A DNA stretch of 64,000 bases, from assembly GCF_964355755.1 (NCBI RefSeq), contig NC_092678.1:15842922-15906921 (forward strand), in the 5' to 3' direction. Made by a program: the position numbers and the translations under genes. The stretch is from Antedon mediterranea (lineage: Eukaryota; Echinodermata; Crinoidea; Comatulida; Antedonidae). Of this stretch, positions 1-13,272 are shown one piece after another (the stretch's first letter is position 1; each line of letters opens with the position of its first letter). A model generated the notes under the pieces. The model ran no database searches. It saw nothing but the letters and a program-made list of their open reading frames with translations, and was not told the origin of the DNA.

Positions 1-471
1 TGTAAATATCGAATCATGTATCAATATGGCTATCAGGACATTGTGATGTCATCGTATGGCCACTCGAATATAAAATATATGATTTTTTTCTCTTTCGTAT
101 AGCTCATCACATTTAATAGAGCGCATCTCCACTTATCGGTATTCCATTGCCCTCCATTTCTATATATTGTCTATGTCAATCAATTATCTTTCGCATGATT
201 CACCATTTAAAAAATTGTTATGACGTCATCATGTGCAAAAGCGTCAATAACTTTGGTCACTTATTTTCAACTATTCTGAACTGTATGTAGTACGTATACG
301 GTATATAGTGTATACCGTATACACTTTGACGTGACGCAAGATAGAGAGCGCACTCACATTTTTTCAATGGCATAATCGTTTTTCTGCGCGCAATATTCCA
401 ACGTATGACGTGCACGTGACTTTAGGACTGCGGATAACCTAACTCATCCGTAGTGACGAGTTCAAATCTAG
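1..471 (+). repeat. Helitron-like unit 0 (left part cut by window)
   Basis: Only the second half of a unit is present, ending in CTAG at 468-471. The 3' hairpin is degraded on one arm (CTCATCCGTAGTGACGAG). A near-perfect palindrome with 12-bp arms, GTATACGGTATA and TATACCGTATAC, lies at 294-322, in the position where the other units carry a weaker GTATAC-containing inverted repeat. Confidence 0.7.
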
Positions 472-1995
472 TTTTTCTGTATTATTCTTCTGTCTTTCTT
501 CCTTTTTTTGTGAGCCTTGTTTCTCTAAAATGTGTAAACAGAACATATCATAACTTTGTCAACATATAGATATTTACGTGAAGTTGTGCACCTCCTATTT
601 TTGAAAAAAGTCACAGTTGCGCAACGTGACTTGCGCGCAATTTTATGAATTTAAATGATTGATCATAGATTAAAAACGGAAAGTCATTTTGTATTGAGAC
701 TTGGTGAAAATTTAATTCATATCAAGAGTCAACTTTCTGTGGATTAAAAATGGCATGTTTCACACAAAGTTACGCGCGCACGCGTATTTAAAATTTTAAA
801 ATGCGAAAAATCAATTTCTAATCAACTTTCTACGCGTTTCTTGTCATTTTGAGCATGTCAAAAATTCCCACACGTGCGCAAATTTTTACGCGCGAGGGGC
901 GCATGTAGCGTTAAAAACATACTTTTTTCATGTGATTTATGTTTTTCCAGCTTTTTCTAGTAATTTTACCAACTTTTAAACAATTTCGACTTAAAATTAC
1001 GTCATACGAGCACGTCGAATTGGATAATTTGCGCGCGTATTTCATCAAAAAGCTAAAAAAAATCGTCAAAATTATGCCTTTTTTTAAACAGTCGTAGTTT
1101 CTAAACTAAACGGTGAAAGTTATTTTTATTACATATTCTGGAAGTTGATGAGTTGTAGATATCAAATCATACATTAATATGGCTAACAGGACATTGTGAC
1201 GTCATCGTATGGCCACGCGAATATAAAATATAGGATTTTTGTCTCTTTCGTTATTGCTCATCACATTCAATGGAGCGCATCACGCTTATCCGTATTCCAT
1301 TTTCTCCGAGATTTTAATATTGTCTTGGTCAATCAACTACCTTTCAAATGAGTTAAAAATATTTTAATTTTTGTAACGTCATCATGCCTAAAAATTTTAA
1401 TTACGTGGGTCATTAATTTCATCTTTACAGTAAATTTTAATCTGTTATCGCTCGTAAGAATAAAATGGGATAATCACGATTAAAATGTTTTCTGGAAGCT
1501 ATTGGATTGTAGATACGAAATCATGTAAACATTTTGCCAATCGGATGTTGTGACATCATCATATGGCCAGTTAAATAAAAAAAGTCGTATTTTCATCTTT
1601 TGCGTCATAGTTCATTACATTTAAAAGAGCGCGCATCAATATTTCACGTGTTCAAATTTCTTCTACACGTTAATATGTTGTTGTTGAGATAATTTCCTTC
1701 CGAAATTGCTACATTCACGTTTCATTTTGAAACTGTCAATATGTTAAAAATTTGAATAAATAGCGGGTCCCGTAATTTCACCTATTCTACACTGTATGTG
1801 ATATGTATACAGATTATACTGTGTATACTATATGACACAAAATAACAGAATTCAGCAATAACAACATATCATATTCTTCAGTTCAGGTCACAATGCCATA
1901 ATCTTTTTCTGTGTGCAATATTCCAACGTATGATGTGCACGTGGCGTTTGTCGTGCGGATAACTAACTCGTCAAAGTGACGAGTTTCATGTCTAG
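472..1995 (+). repeat. Helitron-like unit 1
   Basis: Complete 1524-bp unit ending in CTAG at 1992-1995. It is nearly identical to unit 5 (6751-8273), much closer than to its neighbours, which points to a later copying of one unit or a block. It contains an internal direct duplication: the stretch from about 1140 (GGAAGTTGATGAGTTGTAGAT) is repeated in diverged form from about 1495 (GGAAGCTATTGGATTGTAGAT), both leading to a GACGTCATC or GACATCATC motif and an ATATGGCC or GTATGGCC motif. Confidence 0.7.
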
Positions 1996-3514
1996 TATAT
2001 TATTCTTCTGTCTTTCTCCCTCACTTTTTGTGCAGAGCGTATCTCTAAAATGGGTAAACATAACATTTCATAACTTTGTCAACATATGGGCATTTACGTG
2101 AAGTTGTGCACCTCCTATTTTTGAATGACGTCAGAGTTTCGCAACGTGACTTACGCGCGATTTTATGATTTTTTATGATTGCTCATAGACTAAAAACCAA
2201 GCATAATTTAGTTTTGACACTTTGTGAAAATTTAAGTCATATCAAGTGCAAACTTTTTATTGATTAAAAATGGCATGTTTTACAAGAAGTTACGCGCGCA
2301 CGCGCATTTAAAGTTTCAAAATGCGTAAAATTAATTTTTAATCAACTTTTTACACGACTCATGACATTTCGCGCATGTCAAAAATTCCCACGTGCACGCA
2401 TTTTTTTACGCGCGCGGTGGCCACGTACCGTGAAAAACATCTTTTTTTCTCATGAATTATGTTTTTCCAGCCTTCTAGAGTAATTTTACCATGTTAAAAC
2501 CATTTGTGACTTTAAATTACGTCATACGAGCACGTCGAATTGGAAAATTTACGCGCGTTTTTGACCAAAAAGCTAAAAAAATCGTCAAAATTATGTCTTT
2601 TTTTAAACAGTCGTAGTTTCTAAACTAAACGGTGAAAGTTATTTTTATTACATATTCTGGAAGTTGATGAGTTGTAGATATCAAATCATACATTAATATG
2701 GCTAACAGGATATTTTGACGTCATCATATGGCCACACGAATATAAAATAAAGGATTTTTGTCTCTTTCGTTATTGCTCATCACATTCAATGGAGCGCATC
2801 ACGCTTATCCGTATTCCATTTTCTCCGAGATTTTAATATTGTCTAGGTCAATCAACTACCTTTTGCATGAGTTAAAAATATTTTAATATTTGTAACGTCA
2901 TCATGCCTAAAAATGTTATATACTTGGGTCATTAATTTCATCTTTACAGTAAATTTTAATCTGTTATCGCTCGTAAGAACAAAATGGGATAATCACGATT
3001 AAAATGTTTTCTGGAAGCTATTGGATTGTAGATACGAAATCATGTAAACATTTTGCCAATCGAATGTTGTGACGTCATCATATGGCCAGTTAAATAAAAA
3101 AAATCGTATTTTCATCTTTTGCGTCATAGTTCATTACATTTAAAAGAACGCGCATCAATATTTCACGTGTTCAAATTTCTTCCACACGTTAATATGTTGT
3201 TGCTGAGATAATTTCCTTCCGAAATTGCTACATTCGCGTTTCATTTTGAAACCGTCAATATGTTAAAAATTTGAATAAATAGCGGGTCCCGTAATTTCAC
3301 CTATTCTACACTGTATGTGATATGTATACAGATTATACTGTGTATACTATATGACACAAAATAACAGAATTCAGCAATAAAAACATATCATATTCTTCAG
3401 TTCAGGTCACAATGCCATAATCTTTTTCCGTGTGCAATATTCCAACGTATGACGTGCACGTGGCGTTTGTCGTGCGGATAACTAACTCGTCAAAGTGACG
3501 AGTTTCATGTCTAG
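1996..3514 (+). repeat. Helitron-like unit 2
   Basis: Complete 1519-bp unit with the 3' hairpin ACTCGTCA-AAG-TGACGAGT and CTAG at 3511-3514. Its second half (from about 2620) is almost identical to the second half of unit 5, while its first half differs, so halves of units have been exchanged. Confidence 0.7.
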
Positions 3515-3580
3515 TTAGTTATCCGCTTAGTAGCGGATAACTCCTTGTGATTGTAGTGGATCAATATTTTTTTTTTTTTT
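3515..3580 (+). repeat. Junction hairpin module
   Basis: Stem GTTATCCGC/GCGGATAAC (3518-3526 and 3533-3541), then TCCTTGTGATTGTAGTGGATC and a T run. Its left arm is also complementary to the GCGGATAACTAAC that precedes the unit's terminal hairpin, so an outer stem enclosing the Helitron hairpin could form across the junction. Confidence 0.6.
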
Positions 3581-5097
3581 CTGTATTATTCTTATTTCTT
3601 TCCCATTTTTTTGTGAGTCACGTTTCTCTAAAATGTGTAAACATAACATTTTATAACTTTGACAACATGTGGGCATTTACGTGAAGTTGTGCATCTCCTA
3701 TTTTGAATGACGTCAGAGTTGCGCAACGTGACTTGCGCGCGATTTTATGATTTTTATTGATTGATCATAGCTTAAAAACCAAGAGTAATTTTTTTTTACC
3801 CTTTGTGAAAATTTAAGTCATATCAAGGGCAAACTGTTAGTGCACTAAAAATGGCATGTTTTACAAAAAGTTACGCGTGCACGCGCAATTAAAATTTCAA
3901 AATGCGCAAAATTAATTTCTAATCAACTTTCTACGCGTTTCATGTCATTTTAAGCATGCAAAAAATTCCCACGCGTGCGCACATTTTTACGTGTGCGGTG
4001 CGCACGTAGCATTAAAAACATATTTTTTTCGAGTGATTTATGTTTCTCCAGCCTTTTATAGTAATTTTACCAACTTTTAAACACTTTCGACTTAAAGTTA
4101 CGTCATACGAGCACGTCGAATTGGACAATTTGCGCACGTTTTTGAGGAAAAATTACAAAAATTTGTCAAAATTATGCCTTTTTTTAAACAGTCGTAATTT
4201 CTAAACTACACGGTCAACTTTTTGTGGATGACATATTCCGGAAGTTGATGAGTTGTAGATATCGGATCATGTATTAATATGTCTAACCGGACATTTTAAC
4301 GTCATCGTATGGCCACGCGAATATAAAATTGAGGATTTTTGTATCTTTCGTCATAGCTCATCACATTTAATAGAGCGCATCTCCACTTATCCATTTTCCA
4401 TTTTCACCCCGATTTTGATATTGTCTAGGTCAATCAACTATCTTTCGCATGAGTTAAAAATATTTTAATTATTATGACGTCATCATGCCTAAAAATTTAA
4501 ATTACATGTGGCATTAATTTCATCTTTACAGAAAATTTTAATCTGTTATAGCTCGTAAGAATAAAATGTGATAATCACGATTAAAACGTTTTCTGGAAGC
4601 TATTGGATTGTAGATACAAAATCATGTAAAAATTTGGCAAATCGGATGTTGTGACGTCACCATATGGCCAGTTAAATAAAAAAAGTCGTATTTTCATATT
4701 TTGCGTCATAGTTCATTACATTTAAAAGAGCGCGCATTAATATTTTACGTATTAAAATTTCTTCTACACATTAATATGTTGGTGCTGAGATAATTTCCTT
4801 CCAAAATTGCTATATCAGTGTTTCATTTTCATACCGTCACCATGTTAAAAATTGGAATAAATGACGGGACCCTTAATTTCGCCTATCCTACACTGTATTA
4901 ATATGTATACATATTATACTATGCATACTGTAAATAGTATATGACACAAAATATACAGCATTTAGCACTAACAACATATTTTACTCTTCAGTTCATGTCA
5001 ATATGCCATAATTTTTTTCTGTGTCCAATGTATGACGTGCACGTGGCGTTTGTCGTGCGGATAACTAACTCGTCAAAGTGACGAGTTTCATGTCTAG
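3515..5097 (+). repeat. Helitron-like unit 3 with one junction hairpin
   Basis: The unit starts with a junction module (hairpin GTTATCCGC-TTAGTA-GCGGATAAC at 3518-3541 and a T tract), followed by the usual pyrimidine-rich start. It ends in the canonical hairpin and CTAG at 5094-5097. The internal direct duplication typical of the family is present. Confidence 0.7.
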
Positions 5098-5235
5098 TTA
5101 GTTATCCGCACATGGCAGTGTGCGGATAACTCCTTGTTATTGTATGGGATCTTTTTTTTTTTTTTGGTTATCCGCAACTTTTTAAGTTGCGGATAACCCT
5201 TGTTATTGTAAATATCTTTTTTTTTTTCATCTTTA
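5098..5235 (+). repeat. Two junction hairpin modules with different stems
   Basis: The first hairpin has 12-bp perfect arms, GTTATCCGCACA and TGTGCGGATAAC (5101-5112, 5119-5130). The second has 14-bp perfect arms, GTTATCCGCAACTT and AAGTTGCGGATAAC (5167-5180, 5184-5197). Each is followed by CTTGTTATTGTA and a T run. The inner stem bases differ between modules but remain complementary. Confidence 0.65.
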
Positions 5236-6750
5236 TTCTTCTTTCTTTCCCGGATTTTTGTGCGCAGCATATCCCCTATTGCTTGTTACTATATCATATA
5301 TATAACTTTTTCATCATATGGACATTTACCTGAAGTTGTGCACCTCCATATTTTGAATGACGTCAGAGTTGCGCAACGTGACTTACGCGCGATTTTATGA
5401 ATTTCAATGATTGGTCATAGATTATAAACCAAAAGTCATTTTGTTTTGACACTTAGTGAAAATTTAAGTCATATCAAGGGCAAACTTTCTATGGATTAAA
5501 AATGACATGTTTCACAAGAATTTAAGCGCGCACGCGCATTTAAAGTTTCAAAATGCGCAAAATTAATTTCTAATCAACTTTATACGCTGATCATGACATT
5601 TTGAGCATGTCAAAAATTCCCGCGCGCGCAAACAAATTTACGCGTATGGTGCGCACGGAGCATGAAAATCATGTTTTTTCTCTTGAATTTTGATTATCCA
5701 GCCTTTCCTAGTCATTTTAAAAAAGATTGACATCATTTCAAATTAAAATGACGTCATACGAACACGTTGATTTAGACAATTTGCGCGCATTTTAGTTGAA
5801 AAAGTTACAAAATAATGTCAAAATTATGCCTACTTTGAATCTATTATAGCTCCTCAGGATCAACCGTTACCCCCAATTTTTTTAATTTAATATGTAAGCA
5901 GATATGTTGTAGAAATGAATTCATGCAGAATCTTTACCCCTCGGATGTTATGACATCATCGTATGGCCACACGAATGTAAAATATTGGATTTTTGACAGT
6001 TTCGTTATTGCTCATTACATTAAATAGAGCGCATATCGCTTATACGTATTCCATTTCCTCATATATTTTAATACTGTCTAGGTCAATCAACTATCTTTCG
6101 CATGAGTTAAAAATATTTTAATTTTTATGACGTCATCATGTCTAAAAATGTAAATAATGTGGGTCACTTATTTTTATCTTTACAGTAAATTTCAATCGGT
6201 TATAGCTCGTCAGAATTATAAGTGATGATCATGATTAAAACGTTTTCTGGAAGCTATTAGATTGTAGATACAAATTCATGTGAATATTTTGCCAATCAGA
6301 TGTTGTGATGTCATCATATGGCCAGTTAAATTCAAAAAGACATATTTTCACCTCTTGCGTAAAAGTTCGTTGCGTTTAAACGAGAGCGCATCTCACTTTC
6401 ACGTGCCCAAAATTCTTAAAATTTGTATTAATGTAATTATTTAGATAATTATCTTCTAAAATTGTTATCTTTATATGCCAATTTGATGACGTCATCGTGT
6501 TAATAATTGGATTTAAAAGATGGGTCTCGTAATTTCGTCTATTCTACACTGTATATAACATACAGTGTATTCTGTAAATACTGTAATATGTTGTATGCTA
6601 CAAAATAGGTACAATTCAGCACTGTAAACGTATTTAAATCATGTAATTGGAAGGCATAATAATTGTCAGCGTTCATATATTTTAAACGTATGTGCATGTT
6701 GCGTTTGCGCGGATAACCCGAACTCGTCAAAGTGACGAGTTCAAATCTAG
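5098..6750 (+). repeat. Helitron-like unit 4 with two junction hairpins
   Basis: It begins with two junction modules (5101-5130 and 5167-5197), then a unit body, and ends with CGGATAACCCGAACTCG, the hairpin and CTAG at 6747-6750. It is more diverged than units 1, 2 and 5. A TGACGTCATCATG motif is at 6127. Confidence 0.7.
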
Positions 6751-8273
6751 TTTTCTGTATTATTCTTCTGTCTTTCTTCCTTTTTTTGTGAGCCCTGTTT
6801 CTCTAAAATGTGTAAACAGAACATATCATAACTTTGTCAACATATAGATATTTACGTGAAGTTGTGCACCTCCTATTTTTGAAAAAAGTCACAGTTGCGC
6901 AACGTGACTTGCGCGCAATTTTATGAAGTTAAATGATTGATCATAGATTAAAAACTGAAAGTCATTTTGAATTGAGACTTGGTGAAAATTTAATTCATAT
7001 CAAGAGTCAACTTTCTGTGGATTAAAAATGGCATGTTTCACACAAAGTTACGCGCGCACGCGCATTTAAAATTTTAAAATGCGAAAAATCAATTTCTAAT
7101 CAACTTTCTACGCGTTTCTTGTCATTTTGAGCATGTCAAAAATTCCCACACGTGCGCAAATTTTTACGCGCGAGGGGCGCATGTAGCGTTAAAAACATAC
7201 TTTTTTCGTGTGATTTATGTTTTTCCAGCCTTTTCTAGTAATTTTACCAACTTTTAAACAATTTCGACTTAAAATTACGTCATACGAGCACGTCGAATTG
7301 GATAATTTGCGCGCGTATTTGATCAAAAAGCTAAAAAAATCGTCAAAATTATGCCTTTTTTTAAACAGTCGTAGTTTCTAAACTAAACGGTGAAAGTTAT
7401 TTTTATTACATATTCTGGAAGTTGATGAGTTGTAGATATCAAATCATACATTAATATGGCTAACAGGACATTTTGACGTCATCGTATGGCCACGCGAATA
7501 TAAAAAATAGGATTTTTGTCTCTTTCGTTATTGCTCATCACATTCAATGGAGCGCATCACGCTTATCCGTATTCCATTTTCTCCGAGATTTTAATATTGT
7601 CTAGGTCAATCAACTACCTTTCGCATGAGTTAAAAATATTTTTATATTTGTAACGTCATCAAGCCTAAAAATGTTAATTACTTGGGTCATTAATTTCATC
7701 TTTACAGTAAATTTTAATCTGTTATCGCTCGTAAGAACAAAATGGGATAATCACGATTAAAATGTTTTCTGGAAGCTATTGGATTGTAGATACGAAATCA
7801 TGTAAACATTTTGCCAATCGGATGTTGTGACGTCATCATATGGCCAGTTAAATAAAAAAAAGTCGTATTTTCATCTTTTGCGTCATAGTTCATTACATTT
7901 AAAAGAGCGCGCATCAATATTTCACGTGTTCAAATTTCTTCTACACGTTAATATGTTGTTGCTGAGATAATTTCCTTCCGAAATTGCTACATTCGCGTTT
8001 CATTTTGAAACCGTCAATATGTTAAAAATTTGAATAAATAGCGGGTCCCGTAATTTCACCTATTCTACACTGTATGTGATATGTATACAGATTATACTGT
8101 GTATACTATATGACACAAAATAACAGAATTCAGCAATAAAAACATATCATATTCTTCAGTTCAGGTCACAATGCCATAATCTTTTTCCGTGTGCAATATT
8201 CCAACGTATGACGTGCACGTGGCGTTTGTCGTGCGGATAACTAACTCGTCAAAGTGACGAGTTTCATGTCTAG
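6751..8273 (+). repeat. Helitron-like unit 5, near-identical to unit 1
   Basis: Complete unit ending in CTAG at 8270-8273. From its first base it follows unit 1 with only occasional substitutions, at an offset of about 6.28 kb. That gives the array a higher-order repeat structure. Confidence 0.7.
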
Positions 8274-8447
8274 TTGGTTATCCGCCTCAAGCGGATAAGC
8301 ATTTGTTATTGTAGTGTTACTTTTTTTTTTTTAGTTATCCGCACTTGGCGGATAACTCCTTGTGATTGTATGGGATCATCATTTTTAGTTATCCGCACTT
8401 GGCGGATAACTCCTTGTTATTGTATGGGATCAATATTTTTTTCTGTT
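8274..8447 (+). repeat. Three junction hairpin modules
   Basis: Hairpins TTATCCGC-CTCAA-GCGGATAA (from 8278), GTTATCCGC-ACTTG-GCGGATAAC (from 8334) and the same again (from 8390), each followed by about 20 bp ending in a T-rich run. Period is about 56-58 bp. Confidence 0.6.
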
Positions 8448-9969
8448 TTATTCTTCTTTCTTTCTCGCTATTTTTGTGTAGAGCGTTTCTCTAAAATGTG
8501 TAAACATAACATTTCATAACTTTGACAACATGTGGGCATTTACGTGAACTTGTGCACCTCCTATTTTTTAATGACGTCAGAGTTGTGCAACGTGACTTAC
8601 GTGTGATTTTATGAATTTCGCGTATTTAACATAGATCGAAAACCATAAAAGATTTTAAACTGAAACTTTGCAAAAGTTTAATTTGTGTCATGCGCTAACT
8701 TCCTGTTAAAAAAAATTGCGTGTTTTACACAAAGTTACGCGTGCACGCGCATTTAAAATTTTAAAATGCGCAAAATTAATTTCTATTCAATTTTCTTCGA
8801 GTTTCATGTCATTTAAAGCATGTCAAAAATTCCCACGCATGCGCAAATTTTTACGTGTGTGGTGCGCACGTAGCATTAAAAACATATTTTTTTCGCGTGA
8901 TTTATATTTGTCCAGCCTTTTCTAGTAATTTTACCAACTTTTAAACAATTTCGACTTAAAGTTACGTCATACGAGCACGTCGAATTGGACAATTTGCGCG
9001 CGTTATTGATGAAAAAGTTCAAAAATTTGTCAAAATTATGCCTTTTTTTAAACAGTCATAATTTCTAAACTACACGATCAACTTTTTGTGGATGACAAAT
9101 TCTGGAAGTTGATGAGTTGTAGATATCGGATCATGTATTTTTATGGCTAACCGGACATTGTGACGTCATCGTATGGCCACGTGAATATAAAATTTAGGAT
9201 TTTGTATCTTTCGTCATAGCTCATCACATTTAGTAGAACGCATCGCCACTTATCAGTTTTCCATTTTCACGCCGATTTTGATATTGTCTAGGTAAATCAA
9301 CTATCTTTCGCACAAGTTAAAAATATTTAAATTTTTATGAGGTCATCATGCCTAAAAATTTTAATTACGTGGGTCATTAATTTCATCTTTACAGTAAATT
9401 TTTATCTGTTGTAGCTCGTAAGAATAAAATGTGATAATCACGATTAAAACATTTTCTGGAAGCTATTGGATTGTAGATACGAAATCCTGTCAACATTTTG
9501 CCAATCGCATGTTGTGACGTCATCATATGGCCAGTTAAATAAAAAATGTCGTATTTTCATATTTTGCGTCATCATTCATTACATTTAAAAGAACGCGCAT
9601 CAATATTTCACGTATTCGAATTTCTTTTACACGTTAATATGTTGTTACTGAGATAATTTCCTCCCGAAATTGCTATCTTAGTGTTTCATTTTGATACCTT
9701 AACCATGTTAAAAATTTGAATAAATTGCGGGTTCCGTAATTTCACCTATTCTACACTGTATGTAATAATGTATACAGATTATACTGTTTGCATGTATATA
9801 CTATATGACACAAAATAGACTGAATTCAGCACTAAAAACGTATGATATTCTTCAGTTCAGGTCATAATGCCATAATTTTTATCTCTGTGCAATATTCCAA
9901 CGTATGACGTGCACGTGGCGTTTGTCGTGCGGATAACTAACTCGTCAAAGTGACGAGTTTCATGTCTAG
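8274..9969 (+). repeat. Helitron-like unit 6 with three junction hairpins
   Basis: Three junction modules (about 8276-8332, 8333-8388 and 8389-8447) precede a diverged body. The body shows the usual module order, including ATTACGTCATACGAGCACGTC-like sequence near 8960. It ends with hairpin and CTAG at 9966-9969. Short open frames over the junction modules are fortuitous. Confidence 0.65.
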
Positions 9970-11772
9970 TTTTTTTTTTTTTCTGTATTATTCTTATTTC
10001 TTTCCTTCCATTTTTGTGTAGAGCGTTTCTCTAACATGTGTGAACGTAACATTTCATAACTTTGTCAACATATGGGCATTTACGTGAAGTTGTGCACCTC
10101 CTATTTTTTAATGACGTCAGAGTTGCGCAACGTGACTTACGTGCATTTTATGATTTTTTATGATTGATCATAGACTAAAAACCAAGCATAAATTTGTTTT
10201 GACACTTTGTGAAAATTTAAGTCATATCAAGGGCAAACTTTTTGTGGATTAAAAATGCCATGTTTTACAAGACGTTACGCGCGCACGCGCATTTCTCCTC
10301 TATTTTTGTATCTCGCGTATCTCAAAAACGTGTAAACATAACATTTCATAACTTTGTCAACATATGGGCATTCATGTGAAGTTGTGCACCTTCTATTGTG
10401 AATGACGTCAGAAATGCGCAACGTGACTTACGCACTATTTTATGAATTTCGCGTATTTAACATAGATTTAAAACCATATAACAATTTAAATTGAAACTTC
10501 GCAAAAGTTTAATTTATATCATGCGCTAACTTTCTGTGGAAAAAAAATTGCGTGTTTTACACAAAGTTACGCGCGCACGCGCATTTAAAATTCAAAATGC
10601 TCAAAATTAATTTTTAATCAACTTTCTTCGCTGATCATGACATTTTGAGCATGTCAAAATTTCCCACGCGTGCGAACAATTTTATGCGCGTGGTGCGCAC
10701 GTAGCGCTAAAAGTATTTTTTTTTTATTGAATTATGTTTTTCCAGCCTTTTATAGTAATTTTACCAATTTTAAAACAATTTCGACTTACAATTACGTCAT
10801 ACGGGCACGTTGAATTGGATACTTTACGTGCGTTTTTGATGAAAAAGTTCAAAAATTTGTCAAAATTATGCCTTTTTTTAAACAGTCATAAATTCTAAAC
10901 AACGAGGTGAACTTTTTTTAAATTACATATTCTTGAAGGTGATGAGTTGTAGAAAGCGGATCATGAATCAATATGGCTAACCGGACATTGTGACGTCATC
11001 GTATGGCCACACGAATGTAAAATATAGGATTTTTGTCTCTTTCGTTATTGCTCATCATATTCAATGGAGCGCATCACGCCTATCTGTATTCCTTTTTCTC
11101 TGAGATTTTAATATTGTCTAGGTCAATCAACTATCTTACGCATGAGTTAAAATATTTTAATTTTTATGACGTCACCATGCCTAAAAATTTTAATTAACAG
11201 CGTCATTAATTTCATCATTACAGTAAATTTTAATCTGTTATAGCTCGTAAGAATAAAATGTGATAATCACGATTAAAACGTTTTCAGGAAGCTATGGTAT
11301 TGTAGATACGAAATCATGTGAACTTTTCGCCAATCAGATGTTGTGACGTCATCATATGGCCAGTTAAATAAACAAAGTCATATTTTCATCTTTTGCGTCA
11401 TAGTTCATTACATTTAAAAAAGCGCGCATTAATATTTCACGTATTCAAATTTCTTCTAAACGTTAATATGTTGTTGCTGAGATAATTTTCTTCCGAAATT
11501 ACTACCTTCGCGTTTCCTTTTGAAAACTAAAATAAAATATGGGTCCCGTAATTTCACCTATTTTACACTGTTTGTGACATGTATACAGATTATACTGTGT
11601 ATACTATATGACAGAAAATATACAGCATTCAGCACTAACAACACATCATATTCTTCAGTTCAGGTCATAATGACATAATCTTTTTCGGTGTGCAATATTC
11701 CAACGTATGACGTGCACGTGGCGTTTGTCGTGCGGATAACTAACTCGTCAAAGTGACGAGTTTCATGTCTAG
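9970..11772 (+). repeat. Helitron-like unit 7, with a partial 5' copy in front
   Basis: The first about 320 bp (9970-10292) are a normal unit start that stops just after GCGCGCACGCGCATTT. A second unit start follows (CTCCTCTATTTTTGTATCTCG, 10293 on) and runs to the hairpin and CTAG at 11769-11772. The same kind of aborted first copy occurs in unit 8. Confidence 0.65.
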
Positions 11773-11960
11773 TTTATTGGTTATCCGCCTCAAGCGGATA
11801 AGCATTTGTTATTGTAGTGTTACTTTTTTTTTTTTTGGTTATCCGCCTCAAGCGGATAAGCTCTTGTTATTGTAGTGTTACTTTTTTTTTTTTTTTTATT
11901 GGTTATCCGCCTCAAGCGGATAAGCTCTTGTTATTGTAGTGTTACTTTTTTTTTTTTTTT
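11773..11960 (+). repeat. Three junction hairpin modules
   Basis: Three near-identical modules GGTTATCCGCCTCAAGCGGA plus TAAGCATTTGTTATTGTAG or TAAGCTCTTGTTATTGTAG and a T tract, at about 60-65 bp spacing. They look like recent tandem amplification of one module. Confidence 0.6.
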
Positions 11961-13272
11961 TATTATTCTTCTTTCTTTCTCAGATTTTGTGCACGCGTTT
12001 TCTCTTGAACGTGTTAACATAACATGTTGTAATTTGGTCAACATTTAGACATTTAACTGAAGATGTTCAGCCAAGCTTTTGGTCGCTGTCAGATCCGCGT
12101 AGCGTAAGTCACGCGCGATTTTCTGAAAATCTTAAATCGGTCATAACTTCGAAACCGATAAATATTTTTTAACGAAATTTTCAGCCACGTTTTCTTCACA
12201 TCAATGGCTAACTTTTGGAATGTTTAACAAATTTTTAGAGATAAGAAAGTTTTCGCGTAAATTGCGTTTGAAATATTTTACTCTTCTTATTTTGTGCACG
12301 CTGTTTCTCTTCAACGTGTAAACATAATATGTTGTAACTTGTTCAGCATTTAGACATTTTACTGAAGTTGTCCAGCCAAGCTTTTTGACGATGTCAGAGC
12401 CGCGTAGCGTAAGTTACGCGTGATTTTCTGAAAATCTTAAATTGGTTATAACTTCGAAACAAATGAATATTTTTTAACGTCATTTTCAGCCACGTTTGCT
12501 TCACATCAATAGTTAACTTTTTTAACGCTACCGCAATTTGTAACATTAGAAAGTGCGCGCGTAAACGGCGTTTGAAATTTTAAAATGCTTCAAATCAATT
12601 TCTGATTAAATTAGAGCACGATTCAGGTCATTTTAAGCGTTTAAAAAATTGCTACTGGTGCGCACATTTTTACGCGCGCACGGCGCAGGGAACACGTATG
12701 AGCATTTATTTTACACGATTTGTGTTTTTAAATCTTCGGTTAACAGTTTTGCGTTATTTTATTCACTTTTCAACTTGAAATGGCGTTCTACGAGCACGTT
12801 AAACATGACAGGTTGCGCACAAAAACGTCAACAAATTGTGAAAATTTTGCAAAATATGTCTACTTTTAAAAATGAAACAGTTCATCAGAATGCAAGGTTA
12901 CCCCCATTTTTTATTTTAATTTCTTGCAGTGTATGAATCATAGCTCTGATTTATTATATTCTTGAATGTTAAAAAGTGTTTGGTGGCTACATTATTTGCA
13001 TATTAAATGTAATTTTTGAAATAATTATCATCAAACAAACATAAACATATTCAAAGAGTAAAACAATAAACATAACGTTTATCTTTTTTCTTTACATGTT
13101 AATATATAAAACTTGAAAGTATGCACTTTCATAATATGTCACTGTTTAAAATTTGTGAAGATTTCATCATAGTAAAAATTATGATTTAAGTTGAGTATGT
13201 AATAATCAACTTGCATCGAGGGGGGTTCACGACATACCGAATGAACGAGGACTCTTTCTTCGGATTTTCTTC

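Noticed and set aside
8274-8925. Small plus-strand open frames inside the Helitron-like array
   Set aside because: They run over hairpin modules and T tracts, are not conserved between units, and have no domain.
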